Positions 22,106 through 32,270 of a stretch of DNA of 64,000 nt are shown piece by piece. Source of the DNA: Cryptomeria japonica (taxonomy: Eukaryota > Streptophyta > Pinopsida > Cupressales > Cupressaceae); the NCBI RefSeq assembly GCF_030272615.1, contig NC_081406.1, positions 241,679,718-241,743,717 of the forward strand. Direction: 5' to 3'. The notes beneath the pieces were generated by a model. It worked only from the letters and a program-made list of their open reading frames with translations, was not told the DNA's origin and did not search any database. Positions within the stretch are counted from its first letter, which is position 1; each line of letters starts with the position of its first letter. Position numbers and translations under genes: made by a program.

Positions 22106-22567
22106 GCTGGAATCATTCTATGGGTTATTTTATTTGGGAAACTAGCTCTAGGAATCAAGTCCATTTGATGACTAATATGTCTCAATAGTGGTAAGCCATC
22201 AGTTACATTATCGAGTACAATATCATGGTACTTGTCCAAAAAATTTGCGACCTCCACAGGTAAATTTGCAACCTCCATCAACTAAACATTTTCATGCATT
22301 ACTGGATACCTTTTTCTCTGTCTCCCTGATTGCCTTGAACTTGTGTCAAACTCCATCATTTGTTAAAGAATAGGTATTTGCATACCCATTATGTACTGCT
22401 TGACTATCAATTTTCCATGGTCTACCTAACAAGATATGACAAACATTGATAGGCATAATATCACATAATACCTCCTCATGATAGTTTTTAATCTTGAACT
22501 TTATTAGACATTGTTCATCAACCAAGGCTTTATGGTCTTTTTGTAAACAAACAATTTGTAAGGACAT
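22106..22567 (-). pseudogene. Gypsy-1 protease end and protease-RT linker
   Basis: Reading leftwards: 'ALVDEQCLIKFKIKNYHEEV' and 'HILLGRPWKIDSQAVHNGYA' (C-terminal half of a gypsy aspartic protease; the ILLGRPW motif is intact), then 'DGLPLLRHISHQMDLIP' and 'NKITHRMIPA', the lead-in to RT. A stop or frameshift separates the two open parts around 22300. The active-site Asp part of the protease is not found to the right of 22567, so the element is truncated there. Confidence 0.85.
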
Positions 22568-23839
22568 AAATTGTGCTTACTTCAATAATAGCAAAAATAC
22601 TCTTTATTTTTAAATAAACTCATAAATCAGTTAATAAGTCTATCTCATTCCACTTTTCCATTCATAGCTTCAATTGATCATTCCATTTATATCGTAATAA
22701 ACACGAAATTTCTATAACATATAAAGATTCTTCTTTCAATAAATCGATAAAAGTAGTATCTCAATCATACAATACTTAGCCATTTCAAGTTGTCGTAAGT
22801 TCAATAACAAAATAATATAAAGTAAAGGGTGAAATGTGTCCGTTGATCTGCAACCCAAGCTATCGTCAATGCAATCTTTAGCATGAAGACGAGAACAAGA
22901 TTCAGGCGCTTTTTCCACCCAACCTTGAAGTTTACACTTCCTCATAATTCTTAGTCAATCAAGGATACCTGACCCTGCACAAATTGCTTAGCAAAAGAAT
23001 TCGAAAGCCAAGATGGAATCCAGTGCGTGCCGGGTGAACTCACAATAATGGTTCCCACTTTTTTGCCGCTTTTGACACTGAGATGTACATTTTAAAAATA
23101 ATCTTCAACTTCCGAGAACTATAACTTTTAAACTATTAAAAATTTGAAGATGATATAAATTAGTGATTTCTAACATTTTGTTTGTAGATTCTATATACAT
23201 TTTTTTCAAATTTTTTTGAAGGATTTTTAAAAAAAATTTCCATCTCCCTCGAAAAGTAGTTTTTTACAACAAACTACATTTTTTAAGAGTGATGTGCCTC
23301 CCGAAATGCATAACTTTTTTTCTATAAATGATAAAAACTCAATTCTTTTGAATATTGGTTCGCAACATCAATATCCAGGGCTTGCATTTGGTTTTATAGT
23401 GATATGTTCAATATTTTTCATTTTATAAAGTTTTGAAGTCCGACTAGTCATAATTTAAACATAGGTTTACGTTTGAACACATAACTTGCTCTATATAAAT
23501 CGAAATTCAATTTATTTATTTTTGTTAGAAAGAAGACATCAATACCAAGGGCATAGATATTTTTCAGAATTTTTTTGAATTAGTTTCTTATTTTTCCCAA
23601 TGCGTTGAACAGAGAAGTTCATGTTCGGTGAAAAACCAATTTTCCATAAAATTAAAAAATCAAGAACATAATAAATTCAAAATATAACAAAATTATACTC
23701 GTTGGAAAGCTTGCTTCGAGTACTATCATCTAATATTTTTGGGTTATCAAGATTATTTCATTTGTGCATGGAACCAGAGCTCCGAAGTTATTAATTCTTC
23801 AGAACTCTGAAATTTTTTGGGAGAAACTTCTAATTTTGC
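22568..23839. other. AT-rich DNA without recognised genes
   Basis: No coding support. It could include the left end of the transposon proposed for 24-32 kb; I could not find a matching inverted end near 32.3-34 kb. Confidence 0.35.
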
Positions 23840-24015
23840 AGGTTCGAACGAACACAGGTTCGATCGGATTGGGTTCGCTCGAACCAAAAGTGGTTCGAGT
23901 GAACCCCCATTCACTCAAACCAATGAGCTCGATTTTGGCACGCACATTTTTGTAACTATCATGTTCGAGCGAACCCAACAATTTTTAATTGTCGGCTTTC
24001 GTTCGAACTCGGGCC
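23840..24015. repeat. Cluster of GTTCG-type palindromes upstream of the DDE-like gene
   Basis: About seven copies of GTTCG-NN-CGAAC or half-diverged forms in 175 bp: GTTCGAACGAAC (23842), GGTTCGATCGG, GGTTCGCTCGAACC, GGTTCGAGTGAACC, GTTCGAGCGAACC (about 23963) and GTTCGAACTCG (24001). They end 160 bp before the ATG at 24179; a T run of 17-18 follows at about 24019-24037. They could be binding sites for a transposase or regulator; that is inference. Confidence 0.65.
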
Positions 24016-24178
24016 GATGCATTTTTTTTTTTTTTTTCATTTGTGAAATCGTATAAATGTCCATAATTTTTTTTCGCTTTTTATCACCCAAATGATTAAA
24101 ATAATTCGCATTTTTGGATGAGAGAAGACATTTGAAAATTATTTTGAAGGCAATAATTTGAAGGTTTTTTGTAAAAGC

Positions 24179-27100
24179 ATGGGGAACAAGAAGAGAAGGC
24201 AAAATAAGACTTCAAGGAATTATTCTCCCGAAACAGAAGAAAGATATTGAGAACAAAGAAGACAAAGATATCATGATGCAAGTATGTATTTTTAATTTTA
24301 TTTCTATTTAATTTAATATGTATTACGTATCAATTAATTAGAATTCAATATTTTTTATCTAATATTTTTAATAGGATTAAAAATAATTTTGTTTTAATTG
24401 GAAAACATAATTAATTTGAGATAATACATGTGTATTTGCAAATTTCAAATTCCATCAACTTGCTTGTTGTGTAATTGCATTTTTCTCCTATATAATTAAG
24501 CTCATTTATAATAGATAAGACCTATTAAGTCATAAAATTAATAAGACCTATTATGTCATAATTTCTAGGTTCTAAATTATATATATTGAATATTTAATCT
24601 ACATGTACAAGTAATTTCATGTGATAGGTCCTTTAATATCACATAATATATCTGTCTTAAGGGTAGTTAAGTATATTAATTGTGAAATATTTTTTCAAAT
24701 GTGGTCATATTGATTTTATTAATACGGCCTATTAGGACTATTACATTGATTATAGGTCTTAAATGTGACATAAATTTATAACCTATTAAACATGTTGAAT
24801 AATTTAGGTGAACTATTTATATTCAATTTCACGTACATGCAAAAACATTTCAGATTAGGAGGTCTATTATGCAATAATAGGTCTTAAATATACACACATG
24901 TGACAAATTATAGTCCACTTACATTATGGTCCATAACAAATTAATATGAGGTCACCTAAGTTATTGTATGCATGCATCAAAATATTTGTACTTTTAATTT
25001 TCAAAATTGGAATTTCTAATTTAGAAAAATTTTATTTTATGTGTTAAATTAGTGCTCAAAATTAGAGATTGAACTTTAATCCTAACCTGAGAACAAATTG
25101 AACTTTAAACCTAAACAGGTAATTTAATTAGAGTTATAACAATAAGGTCCTGAAAGTATTTAAATTTAATAAACCAAATTGAATGGGCTAATTTTAACAT
25201 GTAAAGCTTTAAGCCAAATTCACCCCTATTCTTAATCCTAATTGAATAATCTCTGATTAATTCAAGAACCTTACACAAACTCTTAAATTATGTGCAGAAC
25301 GGGCAAACGAACCTATTGAAGAACACAATATAGTTGATGAACATAGGGAGGAGATTGTCCAAGTTGAACCAATGGAGACCTTTGAAGGAGAGGGGTCAGG
25401 CTCCTTACCTCCTACCACTGATATGGATGAGCATATCTTGGATCTAGCTAAACAGGTGAAGAGAAATATTTCTTATAAAAATTTAGATCATTTACTTGAA
25501 ATGGATGTGGATGAGTTGAAATGTCTCAGTGAAGAACCTAGACATACTAAAAGGAGGTCAATGAATAAAAGTGAAAAAGAAATAATGTCGCATTTCAACA
25601 ATCTTGATACTACACTAGAAAAAGCTCAATTGTTATCAATTGTACTTACTCATAAAGACTTAATAGATCCAATGAAATTGTTGGGTATAGATACAACAAA
25701 TCAAAAGAGGAAATCTTCTCAACTACAAAAATCTATTGTTGATAATGTTAAGAAAGGTTTGGTGAACATTGGTAAAAAATCTCGAAAACTAGATACAACC
25801 ATTTCAAGAAGAGTGATGTTGACATCTTTAGTAAATGAAAGATTGCCTCAAAAAAGACAAATCTCTTCACTGTCATCTGAGTTTGGTTTTAGTAGAAGGA
25901 CAATATCTAAATATGTTAAAAGGAGAAAGATTTTGGATGATACTACCTCAGAAGGGAATTAGGCAATTATGTGTAGAGCTCCTCGTTCTGATAGAATTGA
26001 AGATGTTTTTAGGAACTTTGTGACAAGTTTTTGGAATGATAATACTCGCCCTTGATCAAATAGTAGAGATGTTATCAAGCAAAGGATTGGTCCTGATCGT
26101 TATGATCTCCATGTAAAACATTGGATAGACACAACAAAACATGAATTGTATGTATTGTTTACTAAAACAAACCCTCATATAAAGATTGGACAAACCATGT
26201 TTGAACGGTTAAGGCCATATTATGTGAAGTTAAACAAAGTTTTCGAAACTTGTTGTTGTCGTTATCACATCGAATTTGACTTGTACTATCAAGTGTTTCG
26301 AAAGATTAGAGAAGATAATGATGGTTATGAAAATGCTCCTCCTAAACGAACAAGTCAATTCATAGCATCCATCTTATGTGATAAATCAGATGATAATGCA
26401 ACCGGTCAAATAAATTGCATAAGAGGAATTTGTGGAACATGCGGGGACTTGGCTAAATTGTCTTTGAGAGATGAAGATACTGACATGAGGAAGATGGTAA
26501 ATTGCAAGAGTTACAAGTACAAAAAATTTGAAACAAAATTTGGAAAGGAATCTACAAGACTAGATTATGTAGAAGAGGAAATACCTATTGGAACATTTAT
26601 GGAAAAATTTTGTAAGTTGATAAAACCATACATATGCCATGGTTTTTTTGCCAAGTGGCAAGCAGAACAATTTAAAAGATTAAGAGACACTTTCCCACTT
26701 GAAACTATTTTATCTGTAGTTGACTTCGCAGAGAATTACTCTTTTGTGCATCAAAAAGAGATTCAATCAGAGTATTACTTTTCAAAGCAAATCACTATTT
26801 TCGTGCATGTGTGTTATCGACATGCACAGATGAATTTGGATGGTGTTGATAGTACATTTGAAAATCGTGTCATTAAGAAAGAGTACCACTTCTATATCAG
26901 TGATGATAAGGAGCATGCCACACTTTTTGTACAACATTGCTTTAAGAAGTTTTTTGATTATTTGAAAGATAGAGGCATAACAATAGTTAAACATTTTGTT
27001 TGGTCTGATGGATGTGCGACACAATTCAAATCTTCGAGGCCATTTTATGCACTATGTAGATATCATCGAAATGACAAAATACCACATGTTTGGAGTTTTT

Positions 27101-28267
27101 TTGAGAGTGGTCATGGAAAGGGTGAACATGATGGTGTAGGAGCTTGTATCAAACGTGCTCTAAGAAAGCATCAAATAAAGTACACAGGAGAACATATAGA
27201 AAATGCACATGATGTTGTTGAATGGTGTAAGAAACACTTTGAGCAACCTAATTATCATGGGGAATCATCTTCAAGAACATATAAGCCCATTCCATATAGA
27301 GTGTTTTGGGAGATAACCGATACGTGTTCTCTTTTAGTATTTTATTTAATTTTTTTTAATTTAACAACTTGATCTACATGTACATTCTTGTACACATGTA
27401 CATTTTACATATGTGGATAGAAAATCAATGCATGGATGCAAGAGTGTGGAGAGGACAAGATCTTTGCATTGTGTCATGAGTACAGATAATCACCCATGGA
27501 CATTATACACTAGAGATTATTCATGTTTTTGTTCTGAATGCATTTTCGAAAACTATGTTGATTGCAAGAACCAAGAGCTTGGATATGTTAGTGAATGGAA
27601 AATGGTGCCACTAGATGTTTCTGACACATACGAGGATTCAAATGAGGATGAAAACTTTGAAGACATTCCTTTGATTTCTGGTGATTACGATCATATTTCA
27701 GGATTGATTAAAAAAGGTATGTATTCATGACGTACACATGTAAACATTTCCTTAAAAATGACATATAACTTAGAATTTATTTAACTTGTGTCAAATTGCA
27801 GGAGATATTTTTGCAGTCATAGCAGAAGATGGAAATATAGAAGGTGTTAGTTATTATTTATTGCATTGCACAGAAGAGAGAAAGAAGCTATCAAAATCTG
27901 AGATGAGTGATGGAATGTCATTTCCCACAGGTTTGAGTTCTGATTTGAATATGCACATACATACAAATCGCTTGTGTGAATTTTTTTAATTTCTCACATT
28001 TCTTATATACATGTACATGCAGGATCAGTTGTAGTGCAAGGGACATATTTCAAACAAGTTAAAATTGTTCAACATGGGATTCATTTCATTGAATACCAAA
28101 TTGATAACAAGGTATATCAGTATAGTCACTTGGTCATTGTTGTTGGCCTAATTCTTCAAACAATTCCACGTCGAGGGCGGTCTCAAAAGTGGAGACTAGA
28201 TAGTGAAGGTCATGACAAAATATTAAGTGTTATTGAAGAGTGTTTTGAACCACTTGATGTGGTATGA
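24179..28267 (+). pseudogene. Five-exon DDE-transposase-like gene, family unassigned, three in-frame stops
   Basis: Exons 24179-24281, 25298-27323, 27421-27716, 27802-27930, 28023-28267; all four introns are GT-AG and all phases agree, giving 933 codons including the stop. In-frame stops: TGA 24248-24250, TAG 25960-25962, TGA 26053-26055; at least two could be CGA-to-TGA changes. Residues about 214-246 look like a helix-turn-helix ('ISSLSSEFGFSRRTISKYV'). Near 351 'CCCRYH' and near 408 'CIRGICGTC' may bind zinc. A DDE triad is plausible: D510 in 'VDFAENYSF', D605 in 'VWSDGCATQFKSS', E644 (or D646) in 'SGHGKGEHDGVGA', spacing D-94-D-38-E. 'CFCSEC' near 746 may be another zinc site. The C-terminal 'GDIFAVIAEDG…' part is unassigned, perhaps BAH-like. 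The second exon stays open for 408 codons after the last stop, so decay is recent or mild. It faces the gene at 29252-30933. From memory, similar motif orders occur in uncharacterised eukaryotic proteins; not checked. Confidence 0.75.
24500..24975. repeat. Degenerate GGTC/GACC motif cluster in intron 1
   Basis: Repeated words in both orientations: AAGACCTATTAAGTCATAA, AAGACCTATTATGTCATAA, TAGGTCTTAAATGTGACATA, TAATAGGTCTTAAATATAC. They resemble AT-shifted versions of the GGGGTCATATGTGACC and GACCCCTTAAGACAC words of the 30960-32270 array. Overall density is lower and no fixed period is seen. Confidence 0.45.
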
Positions 28268-28700
28268 ACTGTATATACATTTAGTAATCCACATGAATTG
28301 AATTTTAATGTACAAGTTCAAGATAAATTCTAGATCTCAAGTAACTTGTTTTGAAACTAAAGGATAGATATTTTTAAAGTTTATTTATACATTATATCAA
28401 ATTAGGATGTATTTAAATGTGCATGTTTAATTGTATGTAATTGTATTTGTATTTAATTAAAAAATGCATATTTAAATTAGAATGTAATATGTACATTTGT
28501 AAAATTGATATATTTAATATGGAATTAGGACATGTACATGTTGTGAACTATTTAACTAGAATATACATACGTAGAAGCTCACATACCTACAAATATACAT
28601 ACCTATGTAATATACATGTACTGGATGTGAACTATTCAATACATGACCTATTAAGTTTAGTTTGTTCATTTCATACATACTCTTTTGTTTGAAAATCAAA

Positions 28701-29110
28701 CATGTATTTAAATCTAATCTAATCAAACATGTATAAATCTAATATAATCAAACATGTATAATAGATGATCAAACACAAACCAGGTATAAAGAATAATCTA
28801 GAGTCTAAACAAGTCGTTGTACATGCATGAAATATACAATCTAATCCAACATGTATTTAAATCTAATCTAATCAAACATGTATAAATCTAATATAATCAA
28901 ACATGTATAATAGATGATCAAACACAAACCAGGTATAAAGTATAATCTAGAGTCTAAACAAGTTGTTGTACATGCATGAAATATACAATCTAATCAAACA
29001 TGTATTTAAATCTAATTTAATCAAACATTATGTACATAAATCTAGAATATAATCAAACATGTATAAATCTAATATAATCAAACATGTATAAAACTTATAA
29101 CATGTATAAT
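28701..29110. repeat. 149-bp tandem repeat between the two convergent genes
   Basis: The word CATGTATTTAAATCTAAT starts at 28701, 28850 and 28999, an exact 149-bp period. Two units are nearly identical over full length and the third is partial and diverged. The unit contains repeated ATCAAACATGTATAA words. It lies beyond both stop codons (28267 plus, 29252 minus). 28268-28700 is AT-rich without features. Confidence 0.85.
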
Positions 29111-29251
29111 CTATAGTCTAAACTCCATGTATAAAGTATAATCTAGACTCAAACACAAGCCAGGTATAAAGTATAATCTAGAGTCTAAACTCTATGTACC
29201 TGCATGAATATATATAATATGAAAGTATATAAAAAGATAAATGTAAATGAG

Positions 29252-29343
29252 CTATAAAGTCTGGAGCAAATCAACAGGGATCATCATGTCGGCTACAAAT
29301 TGAGCGACCATCTGAGGGGAGTCCTGCAAAAGTAGAATTTATT

Positions 29344-29439
<96 letters not shown>

Positions 29440-30933
29440 TGTACATCAAATATATATACCAAAAACCATAACTAACCTGTACACTAACAGCATCTAAAGA
29501 AACTCTCCTACGCACATGCTCAGAGCTCAAGGAAGGAGTGACATGAGCTAACTGTCAATTTAAGGATTAGTCCACAATCAATTTAAATGATCTACAAATT
29601 AAAACTTAGAACTCTAGATTATTTATTAAACATGAGATCTATATATATATATATTTATCAGGTACAAATTTGCAATGTATGTATACATATCTTCTAAAAT
29701 TTTAAACGCACATGTACATGTACATAACTGTGTATCACCTGGAGTAGGTTGTATAGTTTGATCCTGTCCCGTGATCATATCAACAACATCACTCGTGCCT
29801 GCACATCTCTCTCTAGTTGTACATATCACTGAGGAGTGCAAGGGGCTAACTAGATGAGTGGGCATCGTGGATGAAGTGTTTGACTGTAGTAGCATGTCCA
29901 TAAATCCAGTATGCCTCAAATCTCTCAGCCGATCCTTAAATGAGTCCAAACCCTCATTTGTGATATGTACCTGATCAGCTCGTATCTCCTCCTCAAATGA
30001 ATCCAACCGGCCCTCATCTATGATATGGAGCTTATCGGCTCGTCGCTCCTCCTCTGCAGCAACAGAGTGATCTGTAGGTGGGTCAGTGACTGGAGCATGC
30101 GTAGAGTGATGAGAATGCTGTGACTGCCTCGGGGTATGCGTCGATGTCGCTGTAGCCTGACCATCTCTGAGAATCTCCTCTCTAACATTACCCAATGGTA
30201 TCCGAAGTCGAGATGAAATAAAACTATAAGCATGTAGTAGGTCCTCGGCTAAATACTGCGACATCTGTACATGTCTACTACCTCCGACTATAGCTGCTAC
30301 CTCATCTGGGGAGGGGATGCCAACAGAAATATACCGATCATCTGAATCTGAAGCCCCCCCATGACTAGAAGATGCATGATCTATGGATGATCGCGAACGT
30401 GGTCGACTCATCATATATCTGCCCACCCTGTCAGAAGATATGGTGGCTGCTGCTGATGCAATCTGTCCAATCTTATCAATTGCTTCTCTCTGAGAAGCAA
30501 TCACAACGTGATCTGCTATGGGTGCCATGGCTGGGACTACTGCAGGAAATTTCTGGCCAACAAGGTCCCTGTGTCTAGGCGGAGCTCTATCACGCCTACG
30601 ATATGCATCTCTATCAGCAATCTTGCCCCTCCCCTGTCCATAATATCCCGGAATATCAAGGTACTTTGGTTTCATCTGACAATGAACCTCAGCAAATACC
30701 TGTTGTGCAAAGTATAATGGAATCTGGTCGTTATTAGGATAACGACCATGGGCTGCTAAGAATCGTGGGTAAATCAGTGATGCAACCTGTGGGTCGATAC
30801 ATCTGGTAACCTGATATCCCCTCACCTTACTCTTCTCCTGATATTGTGGGAAGCATCTCTCCTTGATGGTCTCCTTCGAGACCACCCCCACCACATCAGC
30901 AAAAGAATCAGGACCCCTCACCTCACTCCTCAA
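29252..30933 (-). CDS. Three-exon gene of unknown function, open throughout, 5' end incomplete
   Basis: Exon 1 30933-29739, exon 2 29547-29477, exon 3 29323-29252 (stop TAG); both introns GT-AG, phases agree, 445 residues. The frame opens right after a stop, at an AG splice-acceptor-like site (AAAGACAG), and its first codon is TTG, so an upstream exon probably exists. If not, the first Met is near residue 90. I do not recognise the protein. Visible: 'YPRFLAAHGRYPNNDQIPLY' (residues 54-73), an Arg-rich part ('RDAYRRRDRAPPRHRD'), a Ser/His-rich low-complexity middle, and a charged 20-residue repeat ('RADKLHIIDEGRLDSFEEE' then 'RADQVHITNEG-LDSFKDR'), coiled-coil-like. No stop in about 400 codons while neighbours are riddled suggests recent or selected coding. 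It may be the accessory protein of the same transposon as the DDE-like gene; inference from position only. Confidence 0.65.
29345..29436. repeat. (TA)n microsatellite
   Basis: About 45 uninterrupted AT dinucleotides. In the gene model this lies inside intron 2 of the minus-strand gene. Confidence 0.95.
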
Positions 30934-30959
30934 CTGTCTTTATATATATCCTCTATAAC

Positions 30960-32270
30960 CTCAGGTGAGAATGAGGTATGAGATACTAAGCGGATGTTAT
31001 TAGGGGTCATATGTGACCTACTAAGGGGTCACGTATGTGTCAATGCCTTTGTGGCCCCTTAAGACCACATATGACCCCTTAAGACACTATGTGATGAACT
31101 AAGGGGTATGTCGTTCACACTAGGATTTTATAAGGGGTCATATGTGGGTCTAACCACATATGACCTCTTAGGACACTATATGATCCTAAGGGGAATGTCA
31201 TATGTACAGTAGGATGTTATAAGGGGTCACACATGTGTTAATGCATGTTGACCCCTTAGGACCACATATGACCCCTTAAGATACTATGTGATGGACTAAG
31301 GGGTATGTCGTTCACACTAGGATTTTATAAGGGGTCACGCATGTGTTAATGCATGTGTGAGCCCTTAGGACCACATATTCAACCCCTTAAGACACATAGG
31401 AAATGTCATATGTACAGTAGGATGTTATTAGGTGTCATATGTGACCTACTAAGGGGTCACATATGTGTCAATGCATGCGTGGCCCCTTAGGACCACATAC
31501 GACCCCTTAAGACACTATGTGATGAACTAAGGGGTATGTCGTTCACTCTAGGATTTTATAAGGGGTCATATGTGGGTCTAACCACATATGACCCCTTATG
31601 ACACTATATGATCCTAAGGGGAATGTCATATGTACAGTAGGATGTTATAAGGGGTCATATGTGACCTACGAAGGGGTCACACGTGTTAATGCATGTGTGA
31701 CCTCTTAGGACAACATACGACCCCTTAAGACACTATGTGATGGACTAAGGGGTATGTCATTCACACTAGGATTTAATAAGGGGTCATGCATATGTTATAG
31801 TAGGATGTTATAAGGGGTCCTATGTGACCTACTAAGGGGTCACGCATGTGTTAATGCATGCGTGACCCCTTAGGACCACATACGACCCCTTAAGACGCTA
31901 TGTGATGGACTAAGAAATATGTCGTTCACACTAGGATTTTATAAAGGGTCATATGCGGTTCTAATGGGTCACGCATGTGTTAAGAGACTATTTGATGGAC
32001 TAAGGGGTATGTCGTTCACACTACAATTTTATAACGGGTCATATGCGGTTCTAAGGGGTCACGCATGTGTTATAACACATGTGTGACCCCTTAGAACCAC
32101 GTATGACCCCTTAGGACACTAGATGTGATCCTAAAGGGAATGTCATACATGTACACTACTATGTTATATGTGATCCTCTATGACCTCCTAAGGGAACGTA
32201 TAGTGGCATATGTGGTCTTAAGGGGTCATGTTGTGCGTGTAATAAGATGTGAAAATGGGTCACATTGTAG
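30960..32270. repeat. Palindrome-rich tandem array, units about 160-220 bp
   Basis: The marker GGATGTTAT recurs near 30995, 31212, 31421, 31640 and 31802; GTATGTCGTTCACACTAGG recurs near 31105, 31304, 31528, 31750 (one change) and 31919, with a close match near 32008. Units contain repeated AAGGGGTCA(T/C) and its complement TGACCCCTT, so each unit folds on itself. At 31832-31873 a perfect 17-bp arm pair has an 8-base loop. The array starts just upstream of the minus-strand gene's first exon and has no coding. It looks like transposon subterminal repeats or a satellite-like array. Confidence 0.9.
32047..32098. repeat. 52-bp inverted repeat with no spacer
   Basis: Two 26-base arms (GGTTCTAAGGGGTCAC…) meet at TTATAA with a single G/A mismatch. 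It is the longest palindrome in the array. Confidence 0.9.

Noticed and set aside
28701-29110. Possible CRISPR-like or satellite array
   Set aside because: Only two to three 149-bp units without a repeat-spacer pattern; a plain tandem duplication in a plant genome.
29339-29530. Minus-strand frame with a long Ile-Tyr repeat
   Set aside because: It is the translation of the TA microsatellite joined to exon 2 of the real gene.
30018-30717. Open frames on the plus strand (30372-30578, 30508-30717) and an alternative minus frame (30018-30233)
   Set aside because: They overlap the 400-codon minus-strand exon, have no splice support or motif, and are shadow frames.
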